DNA of 64,000 nt. Source: Phytophthora quininea (Eukaryota > Oomycota > Peronosporomycetes > Peronosporales > Peronosporaceae). Where the stretch lies: NCBI GenBank assembly GCA_011947345.1, contig JAAVTG010000519.1, positions 682,001 to 746,000 of the forward strand, in the 5' to 3' direction. Position numbers and translations under genes: made by a program. Numbering within the stretch: position 1 is the first letter of the stretch; every line of letters starts with the position of its first letter. Under the pieces are notes generated by a model. The model did not search any database and was not told where the DNA came from. It saw only the letters and a list, made by a program, of their open reading frames with translations. Positions 55,674-64,000 of the stretch are shown here, one piece after another.

Positions 55674-58600
55674 TCACGTGGAGCCGTCAGACCACTGGCG
55701 AGCTAATTTTTCACGAGCCTTGGAACGAACACCTGCACTTGTGGGGAACTCCAAATCGTTCGGAGCGCGTGAGAGCGGCGTCATGGGGTCAATAGAAAGC
55801 GGAGGTGGCGGAACCGCAGACGTAGACATTGGCGGCGACGATTTGGATGTCGACCGCGTACTTCGACTAGACATGCTCGTGGTGCCCCCAAAGCCCACAA
55901 GCCGTTTAATGTCAATTCGATGCGATTCCGATGAAAGGGTAGGCTTGTCAGCCGCGGGCTTTAGTCCACTATCACCATCATCGCTATTTCTACGAGGAAA
56001 AAGCTCCAATTCATGTTCACGCAGCACCTCTTTGAACTTCTTCTCGCGAGCACTCATAGCGTCCCTAATCCAACTGGGTACATGAGGAACACGCTGCATT
56101 GCCACATACGCAATCCCAATCAGAACATGCTCCAACAGTAGAATGAACAACAGACGCCAGGCAATATGTAGACATTCAAAATCCGGACCGAAGATAAAGT
56201 CGTCCAGCTTTTTCCCGCGCTTCTCCAGCTCATATTCAATGTCGCGGACACACGTTTCGTCGAAGAACTCGAGCACACCAGTCGATATGCAGATCAACAG
56301 CACATTCACGATCACAGCAATGTAGGCGTAGGTCGTTAGGATCCCTTTCCAGGCGCCTATACCGTTCGCTCGCCGCGGAATTGGGCGCTTCAGAGTCTTA
56401 CACAAACGATAACCATCAGTGCGTCCTTTAACACTATTGATCAGAAAACACGCGAAAGGCATCAGTGGCCAGAGCATTGAGAACATGACGGTAAAGCCAA
56501 ACTGCACAGTCAGCACGTGGAAGTCGTCGTAAGGATCAAATGTGTCCTGTTCGCTGTCGAAGATGATCTCGCGCGCCTTCTTGTTCAGAACTTCGATCTC
56601 CGAAGGAGTGTATTCGAGATAGCGTGAGCTGGACTTATTGCCGAACTGGGAGGCTTTGTGGCCCTCGTAATCCAACGCACCGATGATTTTCATCGAGCCA
56701 GCCTCTCGAACTCGCTTTTGAGCGCGAGCATCGGCCCGAGATTGAGCCTTCTCGCGACGTTTCCGCACGAGAATCGGCGCCACTAGACGCAACAATATAT
56801 TCAACGACTGGGTGATCACAATCGGAGTCACAAACATAGCGCTGAGATCCACGTGGTGGCGATCAAACGTAAAGAACCCGGCGCACTCGATACACGTGCC
56901 ATCCTTCGCCCCCACAGGACAAGATATGCACGAGCCATCCTGGTCAACATACGGCCCGAAGCAGCAGTTCATTTCGTCTCCGAAAAACATGTGGTTAAAC
57001 GTGTTAGTGAGGTAATTGCCCAGTCCAGGAATCACAAAGATGAAGGCTAGCGAGAAGAACCACGTGTAGTAGTTAAGGAAGTCCAAGAGAAACAGTTTGC
57101 GGATCAGAGCCTTCTCGTACTGCTCCTCCGTGCGATAGTTTTCCCAATGCGTAAAGAGAGCTCCCATTTTCGTGACCACCATGTTCCACTGGACAACGTC
57201 CACAAAGAATCCAAACACTGCACCTTCCAGAAGAATCAGGAGCCACTGCGTCGAGAAGATGTAGCTTTCCTTATACGTAGCCTTCAAGATCTCATAAATC
57301 GTCACCCAGCTGGCCACCAGCACCAACATGATGAGCATCTGCATAAGCATGAAGAGGAACACACAAAAGTACTTAGGTAGTCGACGCCACATCGGGTAGA
57401 CCACCTCCACCTCCCCTGTTATCGCGTTCACACGAGACTCACCATAATACAGTTTGTTTCGATACTCAATCTGCTTCACGTGCAATTTCCCAGTCCAGTC
57501 GAACTGCATACACGCGTTTTCACGTTCCCAGGACTTCAGGAATCCAAAACCCCAAATCACCGACACACCAAGCCCCCAAAACGGAAGTAGCCGCATGTAC
57601 GTCGTCATTGAGATGACGCCATGCAGCAGCTCCAGCAGAATACCGATCGCTGCTAGCGGGATGAGCCACGAATTGTAATACTTAAGAAATGCGAAATAGT
57701 AGGCCACTTTCTCTCCGAAGTTATAGCGCAGAGATCGCAGCACTTTCTTGTCGTCCAGCTCCAGCAGCCTCCAGGACGTAACCCATCTGTGGATGAGCGT
57801 CTCCGTCACGCTCTGGTTGTGCATGGGGAACAGGTCGTGGATCCACACGTCCTGTTTCGACAGCCTCGCCCTCTGTTCAATGATGTAGTCCACGATTTCG
57901 ATCCTTTCGGCGGGAGTCGTGGGATCGTCCCTCCTCTGAGCCACATCCAGCTCCAGATCCGCCACTGCGCCGTGCTCCATCCACGTCTGTGTGCGAGATT
58001 TCTTGACCAGCGACAGCACCACGGCATCCGGTGCTCTCACCAGTAGGATGAGATAGCCAGAGTGCATCTCCCCTTGGAGTCTCCTCCGTCGATCATGTCC
58101 ACCAGCAGTCCTTGACTGCAAAGCTTGTCCACAATACGTCGATGTTCGTCTTCGCTCTCATTGAGCACAGGCGACGCCATACAGAGCCGTCGAAAGCCCG
58201 ACCGTTCGTGCGACGTCTCGCTGATGGTGTCCATGCAGTTCCTGTTTGCTGCTGTTGTAGGCAACGCAGAGCTGCCGCAGCAGCACACGTAATTGAAGGT
58301 GCGTTTCAAGCAGCCTGGCAAGCGGACACTGCGGTTTACAATGACTGCAAAGTCGTAGTCGGGCAGCAGGCCGCTCTGGATCTCGACCGGTTTCAAGTAC
58401 CGGAACTTGCCCGGCTCGACTGCTGCTTGCGTTGGGGTCTTGTAGCGCCGTTTGGACTCTTTCTTGCGTCGCCGAGCGACTGAATTCTTGCTCTTGACGC
58501 TGGCGGAGCTGGAGCTGGAGCGGTCGTCCGAGTCGTTGGAGCTGTTGGAGCTGTTGGAGCCTACAAGACACGCGCTTGAGTCGTCGGAAGGCAGTGCAGA

Positions 58601-58678
58601 GGGGCGCAGAAGGCTCCTGGTACCTGCATCTGGCTTGGACTTGGGCTTCCGCTTCTTGGGGGACGCGGCGTCGGCCAT
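55674..58678 (-). CDS. Anoctamin/TMEM16-family membrane protein (one frameshift)
   Basis: From 58678: a basic and Ser-rich N-terminus, a domain corresponding to the anoctamin dimerisation region (RRIVDKLCSQGLLVDMIDGG), then a one-base shift in a short G run (minus strand; 58070-58073). From there an 800-residue frame carries the core: LRYNFGEKVAYYFAFLKYY, FWGLGVSVIWGFGFLKSWER, ALIRKLFLLDFLNYYTWFF, VQFGFTVMFSMLWPLMPFAC and LFILLLEHVLIGIAY. Several membrane segments and the anoctamin GEKxAxYFA motif support the family. A Cys-rich loop (CCFGPYVDQDGSCISCPVGA) lies outside. Family members are calcium-gated chloride channels or lipid scramblases. About 1000 residues in total. The C-terminal Ser/Pro tail ends at 55674. 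Confidence 0.8.
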
Positions 58679-59040
58679 GAGCAGTTCCCAGGGGACGTCG
58701 AAGATAGGTAGCAGCTCTTGGAATGAGTTTTTCGGATGCTTATTGCTTGGGTGGAGCTGAACGTGAAAATTAATGCGAAGTGACTTAATGCGACGTGAAT
58801 CTCTTATACTGAGGTTTACTATGTGCGTTGACGTGAGAGCTGCTTACCCGTCCAAATAGATGGATGGGAAGTATAGCCATTTCAAACGCTGGGAAAATAT
58901 CAGATGGTCTAAACAGTTGAAGGGCACCAACCCAATGGAGACCAAGCCCCACCGTCTTTAACTGCTTGTGGCAGACCAACCGAAGTCACTGTTATCAACG
59001 ATAACGTTGGCTTTCAACTGCAGAGCAACCTCGAGCACTT
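58679..59040. other. Intergenic, between the anoctamin and patatin-like genes
   Basis: Contains the presumed promoter of the minus-strand anoctamin gene and the 3' end of the minus-strand lipase. No further feature seen. Confidence 0.4.
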
Positions 59041-59917
59041 TTAATCCCAAGCCTCGCTGAAGAACGCCTCGTCCACGTCGCGCAGGTTCTTGGCCGCGTC
59101 CTCGCGACCCATTCTAAAGAGCTCCGTGGCCCAGTCGGCGTTCGTGGTCACGAGCACCCACGTCGGCGCGAACCAGCGCCACTTCCAGATCTGGAAAACC
59201 TTGTGCGGCGCGTCCGGGAACACCACGGGGTTGTTGTTAGTCAGTCCGCCGTCCACGAATCGCTTGCCGCGGTACGATCCAGCGAGCGACGTCGTGTAGA
59301 GCGGCACGTGGGCCGAGCAGAGCATGCAGTCCACCATCTCTTCGTTGCTCGTCCAGGCCGTCAGCAGGTGGTTGCGGAGCGCCGGCACCTCCGTCACTGA
59401 GAAGTAGAGCTTCTTATCGGCTCGTTTGTAGGCGTCTTCCGTCAGCATCTTCAGCATGTTGTGCTTCACCATTGGGATCCACCTACCACGTCATTGCAAT
59501 CGTCAGAACGTCACTAAAAGCACTACAAACGGCAACGTGTCATACTTGCCCAGCCCCGCGTAGGAGCATTCTGCAGCTTGTTCGATGAGCGGGACGTTCT
59601 CTTTGAAGAAGAACTCCTTGACGTCCATCCCCAAGGCCAACACTAGCGCCGGGAAGCAGCCGGCCGACACGCCCGAGTAAATGACGTCACGTAGGTCGTA
59701 CTCCTCTTGCAGCACCGAGGCCACTCCCAAAAAGTAGTTGTACATGCCGCCGCAGCCTCCAAAGCCCAACTGGGCGATGTCGTGCAGCTCCGTGAGGCGT
59801 CGCTTGGTCTTGTTCGGGGGCCCAAAGCACGGGGTACGGATGGTGCGCAGGGGCTCGCTTCACGTCAGCGTAGCGGGTATCGGACGACGAAGACACGCCC
59901 CAGAGCTCGTTCATCAT
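59041..59917 (-). CDS. Patatin-like phospholipase, two exons readable, 5' part unresolved
   Basis: The oxyanion-hole motif LGFGGCGGMYNY is followed by the nucleophile elbow YSGVSAGCFPAL (G-x-S-x-G) and later the catalytic-dyad motif FVDGGLTNNNP (D-G-G). A 63-nt intron (59545 down to 59483; donor GTATGA, acceptor GGTAG) joins GLGK to WIPMVKHNMLKML in frame. Stop at 59041 after SEAWD. The family hydrolyses acyl groups from lipids. Upstream, the frame back to EPLRTIRTPCFGPP runs into a TGA near 59852 without a start. MMNELWGVSSSSDTRY (from 59917) is one base out of phase, so a shift or another intron lies near 59850. Confidence 0.8.
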
Positions 59918-60963
59918 TCACGAGTGGAGACTTGAGGAGCTGCAGGAAGAGGCCGATGCTGATGCGGTGCCAGCAGCTGGTCCATCCCGAACGACAAAAT
60001 TGGATGGTTTTTGGCCCTGATAGCAAACGTCGGCAGAACTGCTGCTGCCAGAAGAGCGCAATTTGAGTTCGGCTGGCTTGTTGGTTGGTGTGTTTGCCTC
60101 GGCCACGTGAGCTGGACGTTGCACCGTGAGTGTGCGGTCGTGTAAGGTCCCACTTGCGCCAACTGCCGCGAGGTTGGCATTTGAAGCAACCGCCGGAACG
60201 CTCCACGAGTGAATATGGGCGATCCCTTTCTGGCAATGCTGGCGTCTCCTTCGACGGGACGCGTTTTCGACGTTACCGGTATCATATCTTGTGAGCTTTC
60301 TCATGCGTGGAGCTTTCAAACAACAAGACTCCACGTGTGAACGCGCCGCAGCGAGCCTTCTCGCGTTTGAAACAGCTCCAGGAATGGTAGGATCAATTTG
60401 GCGACTCAAGCAACTGGGAAGAGATCATAGTCTTTAACAGCCGGACGTGACACAGCAGCCATTTCTGGACGGATGGCGCGCCGTTCTCACGACTGTAGAC
60501 ACCATCGATCGAGCAGCTATACCGGCGATATCATTCCTTCTAGCAAGAGAGCCCAAAGCCCAGTGGTCTGGACGGCACGAGCGATTTTCCTCGATGTAGT
60601 GTATGTGTTCGTGGGCAGTCCGCTTGAATCAGACCAGTTCTTCTTGTTGAGTGTACGACGATGCCCGGACATATCTTGTCCGCCATATTGGTAAGAGGCC
60701 TAGCAATTTGTCATTCTTCTACGAATCGTGCTGCTGCAGTAGCATGTTGACAAACGCTTAGCGGAACGTGGTCGCTTCGAGTCGACCACCGTTTTGCCGT
60801 CTTTTCCACGGCGACTGTCCTCAGGCCGGTTTCGCTGCTTTATAGTTTCTTGCATTTGTAAACTGGTGATGCAAGGCGAGGCAGCCTCGAGGCACCATCA
60901 CGCTCTTGCCGTTGCATTCCTGAATTTGCTTAGTCGCAAGCTCTTATCCACACGTCACCAGCC
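59918..60963. other. Intergenic region, divergent from patatin-like and MYB1 genes
   Basis: Open frames here lack any motif. It probably contains the promoters of the divergently transcribed lipase and MYB1 genes. Confidence 0.4.
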
Positions 60964-61623
60964 ATGAAAGACGAGCTCCAGCGCCACTCCCAGCAGGACT
61001 CGGACGCGACGTCGTCGTGCTCGGACGACGAATGGTCCGAAGCATCGACCAGCCCGATGAGCCAGGACGGTGTGGGCACTGGCGTCTGGACCAAAGAAGA
61101 GCACACCAAGTTCCTCGAGGCCATTGAGATCTACCCCGACGGACCGTGGAAGCTCGTGACCGCCTACGTTGGCACTCGAACCGTTCGCCAAACCATGACC
61201 CATGCCCAAAAGTACCGACAGAAAACGGCACGTCGACTGCGAGGTCTGCGAACCAAGCAGGCGCTCATGCGAATGCACATTGGGCACCACGTCAGCGAGG
61301 AGTCTCTCGTGCAAGAGCGACGGCGCGCCATCGCCAACAGTCAACAGCTCTCACGGGAGTCACTCTTTTCAACGGAACGGTCGGTCTATAGGAGTAGCCA
61401 CGCGCAGGCGAGTCGCTTCGAAAACGGAGCTGACACGTACCGAACCTTGGACAATAGAGCGGCATCGACACCTTGTGAGCTGATGATCGACCCCTCGAAG
61501 ACTTGGACGCGACTCCGTCGCTCGAGGAGTGCGCTGCAGAGCTCCTCAATATACTCTTCTAACGTCGATGGCTCAAGAGCACAGCGTGCGAGTCGCAAGC
61601 TGCTCAAGCATAAACTGAATTAA
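60964..61623 (+). CDS. SHAQKYF-class MYB protein 1 (C-terminus shifted)
   Basis: Residues 41-86 form a single MYB repeat (GVWTKEEHTKFLEAIEIYPD, then GPWKLVTAYVGTRTVRQTMT and HAQKYRQK), with the THAQKYR variant of the SHAQKYF signature. The N-terminus is acidic and Ser-rich; the start has an in-frame ATG at 60964 after an AT-poor leader (ACGTCACCAGCC ATG). The frame ends KLLKHKLN at 61623. However, another frame from 61494 reads LDATPSLEECAAELLNILF and stops at 61560-61562. This matches the C-terminus of MYB2, so one C has been lost from the run at 61491-61494. Probable transcription factor. Confidence 0.8.
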   Translation: MKDELQRHSQQDSDATSSCSDDEWSEASTSPMSQDGVGTGVWTKEEHTKFLEAIEIYPDGPWKLVTAYVGTRTVRQTMTHAQKYRQKTARRLRGLRTKQALMRMHIGHHVSEESLVQERRRAIANSQQLSRESLFSTERSVYRSSHAQASRFENGADTYRTLDNRAASTPCELMIDPSKTWTRLRRSRSALQSSSIYSSNVDGSRAQRASRKLLKHKLN

Positions 61624-63102
61624 TATGAACCAAATCGTTCGCAAGAGCCCGAGTTGGAAGCCACAGGATCGGAGCTCATCCGCATTGGAAAATACATGAC
61701 TCGGGGCTTGAGGACGGCGTTGCAAGCTTGCATCCGCGACAGCTTTCCCACGAAAGCGTCGAGTTCGAAAAGCTTCCTGGCACCGGCGGCAAATCTGCCG
61801 CCTGGTCGTTAGTTGCTGTCCATTTGAGCCCTTCGATCCCAGCGCTCTCCGTTTACTAGTACATGGTAGTTTCCGCTCGTGAGAAGGGCGGCACGATGCG
61901 GCGTAACCTGCGCGGTGATCATCGGTCGGGTCATCGCGAGCGTCTTTTACGGGAGACTCATTAATCCTACCGGCGGACGATAGCCAGGCCGCGTCCACCT
62001 CAAGACCGCACCTCCTGGCGCGGTGTCCTTGTTAAACAGCGCTGCCGCGAGTGCAGCGGAAAGCGATTTGCTCGACGGGTATTGCACACGTGCCGCAAAG
62101 AGCAGGGTCGTATGGATTTGACGCGTTGAACTGACCGTCCTCGCCGTGCTGATGCGACTGGCACCGTGGCGAGCGTAAACGTCTCGCGGCACCCGCAGGC
62201 GCCTTCAATACCGACCACCGGCTTCAATTTCTCTTGGAGAAGTCGCTGTTCGAAGCCGTGCTGGGCTTCTAGTAGTAGAAAGCCTTCTGCCGCGAGGAAC
62301 GCCACCGAAAGACGCGACCTCGCGAATGGACTTGTGGGCAGAAGCAAGCTGCTGTGTGAGCCCACAGCACATCGACTAAGCGGGTCGAAGATCGTATATC
62401 GGTGGCATTTAACAGTGCTCGTCCTCCTTGGATAGCCGCCGTGCCGCAGCTGTCGTCTGCAGGTGCGACAGCGTCTGTTATAATAAACTGTCGCCGACAC
62501 CATCGCTGACTATTCACGCTCTGGAGACGCGCGTCGTTGGAGCGATTCCACCTTGACTTCAAATCGATCCAGGCGCGAGATCTGCAAGTTGTGGGGGCGA
62601 GGCGATCCCCGCCACAAGTCTGTTAGCTTCGGTCGCCGACATGGCCGATAAGTCTCTGCCTGGGGATTTTGAGCGGCGCCGCTGAGCCACAGCGCCGGTG
62701 ATGATGGGGCCCGCAACTCGCCCTGCAGACGATTATGACCATGGCCATGATCGGGGAGCATTTGTCTCAAGCGGCAGATGCGAGTTGACACGGCGCGCCT
62801 GGATTTTATACAGGCGCATTGCATCGGCGCTTTGAGCAGAGTCAACCACGCGCAGCGCCGACGATGGGCGTAAGACTCGGTCTCCCCACTGGGGGTACAG
62901 AGTGGGTACAGCTCAATGAGCGTGTCGAGCATCGCGTCGCCGTCCTTCAGAAGCGCCTCTGCCAGCCGAGTCTCACTTGGCAATTCACGTCCGCGGCAGC
63001 GAGTGGAAGGAGTTCGGAACTGCCTCAACGCTCTCGACCACGCTCGTCGTCGTCCCCCACCATTCCCCAACTCACCGTCCCCACCACACCACCACCACCA
63101 CC
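61624..63102. other. Intergenic region between the two MYB genes
   Basis: No motif-bearing gene on either strand despite long antisense open frames in GC-rich DNA. It presumably holds the MYB1 terminator and MYB2 promoter. A CACCATG-type context with a CCACCA repeat directly precedes the MYB2 start. Confidence 0.4.
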
Positions 63103-63744
63103 ATGAGCATCGTCCACACGGCCCAGCCATCCGTGCAAGCCTTCAGCGATAAGAGCTCGGCCGGCGTCGGCATGTGGACCGAGGAGGAGCACGCGCGCTT
63201 CTTGGAAGGCGTCAAGATCTTCTCTAACGGGCCTTGGAAGCGCGTCGCCGCCTTTGTGGGCACGCGCAACGTGCGGCAGACCATGACGCACGCCCAAAAG
63301 TATCGACTCAAAGCCGCCCGTCGACTGCGCGAGGCCCAGCGGAAGCAGGCCGCCGCCAGACACGGTCTCACCACCGCCAACCGCGTAGATAGCGGGCTGC
63401 AGCGAGCGATGCAGTCGCCCAACGCCACGGGCCTCGGTGCGTCCTCGAAGCTCAAGCTGCCGTGCAGCTGCGTCGAAAAGGACTGCCCGCACGTCGAGGA
63501 CGCCAGCAAGATCTACATGTCGATCGCCGACGCCATCCAAATCCTCGACTCGAGCACGAACGCGAGCGCTCGGTCTCCGGTCTCGCCCGACGAGCCGTTC
63601 GGCTGGCGTAGCGTCGACAAGCCCGTCACGCTCGAGGCCTTTGGCAGCGACGACCTCATCCCGTTGGACTCGACCGCCAGCGACTCGGACGAGTTCCCGA
63701 CTCTGGAGGATTGCGCCAGCGAGCTGCTGGAGCTGCTCTTTTGA
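63103..63744 (+). CDS. SHAQKYF-class MYB protein 2
   Basis: The chosen start at 63103 (CCACCATGAGC) precedes the MYB repeat (residues 24-68: MWTEEEHARFLEGVKIFSNG, then PWKRVAAFVGTRNVRQTMTH and AQKYRLK) closely, as in MYB1. An upstream ATG at 62977 in the same frame would add 42 residues of low complexity and is less likely. After the repeat come a basic linker, a short Cys-containing stretch (LPCSCVEKDCPHVEDA), an acidic tail and the C-terminal motif LEDCASELLELLF shared with MYB1. Length 213 residues. Probable nuclear transcription factor. Intact. Confidence 0.85.
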   Translation: MSIVHTAQPSVQAFSDKSSAGVGMWTEEEHARFLEGVKIFSNGPWKRVAAFVGTRNVRQTMTHAQKYRLKAARRLREAQRKQAAARHGLTTANRVDSGLQRAMQSPNATGLGASSKLKLPCSCVEKDCPHVEDASKIYMSIADAIQILDSSTNASARSPVSPDEPFGWRSVDKPVTLEAFGSDDLIPLDSTASDSDEFPTLEDCASELLELLF

Positions 63745-64000
63745 CGCGACACACCGCCCACCACCAAGTTATATATTCCTGCGAGCTACTCTGCCTATAC
63801 AGACTGAATGCGTGCTAGCTGTAGCTGCTGTACCAAAGTGAAATACACTCAAGTTCCCCACTAGCATTGGAGGAGTCTACTGGTGCTGGTGCTGGTGCTG
63901 GCTTGCTTGCGTTCGTCAGCTTACTCATGAGATCTCTTTTGAAGGAGAGCTTGGAGGGATTTGCTACTGGCGATGTCTGCCCTTCAAGTCGCGGCGTGCA

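Noticed and set aside
62510..63130. A 206-residue minus-strand open frame beside MYB2
   Set aside because: Its start is antisense to the MYB2 leader (Trp run from a CCA repeat) and it carries no domain; a by-product of GC-rich DNA.

Overview
The window looks like a gene-poor, transposon-rich stretch of an oomycete genome, most likely Phytophthora or a close relative. Host-type genes are short on introns. The window also carries necrosis-inducing (NLP) genes, an RXLR-dEER effector relic, SHAQKYF-class MYB proteins, and oomycete-style Helitron, DIRS/Ngaro, copia, piggyBac, Harbinger and hAT remnants. Nothing in it is bacterial.

Layout: (1) 0.63-7.29 kb and 45.56-49.9 kb are two copies of one segmental duplication. 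Each holds an NLP gene and an MLO-like membrane protein gene with an EF-hand. Copy A carries 2.3 kb of extra repeat DNA between them. Both NLP copies are broken, each by a different one-base deletion. (2) 7.3-10.8 kb holds a decayed BED-finger hAT. (3) 10.8-17.3 kb is a decayed Helitron (HUH/Y2 Rep plus Pif1-like helicase), split by a 754-bp TTAA-flanked MITE. (4) 17.5-25.5 kb holds a beta-helix-fold fragment, a two-exon unknown gene, a SANT-like ORF, a divergent histone H4 pseudogene, a Cys-rich secreted-type relic, a PIF/Harbinger relic and a hAT tail. (5) 25.6-33.1 kb holds two copia elements arranged tail to tail. (6) 33.9-43.3 kb is a DIRS/Ngaro-like tyrosine-recombinase retrotransposon (gag, RT-RNase H, YR). 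A complete 3.67-kb piggyBac element sits inside its RNase H. (7) 44.8 kb holds a second MITE copy beside duplication copy B. (8) 50-55 kb is relic-filled and mostly unreadable. (9) 55-64 kb is the host-like end: an RXLR pseudogene, an anoctamin/TMEM16, a patatin-like lipase and two SHAQKYF MYB genes in the same orientation.

The clearest structural result is nesting. The piggyBac and the MITE each interrupt another element exactly at a duplicated TTAA, and taking the insert plus one TTAA out restores the host element's reading frame. This dates them as later than the elements they hit. The host-side genes show several single-base frameshifts in short homopolymer runs (NLP-A, anoctamin, MYB1), so some apparent pseudogenes may be assembly errors. 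No operon-like or defence system was found. The best candidates for something undescribed are the fourfold Cys-motif N-terminus on the DIRS-like RT, the TTAA MITE family, and the RXLR relic whose stop codon replaces the first Arg of the motif. Domain names are from memory of family motifs and were not searched.
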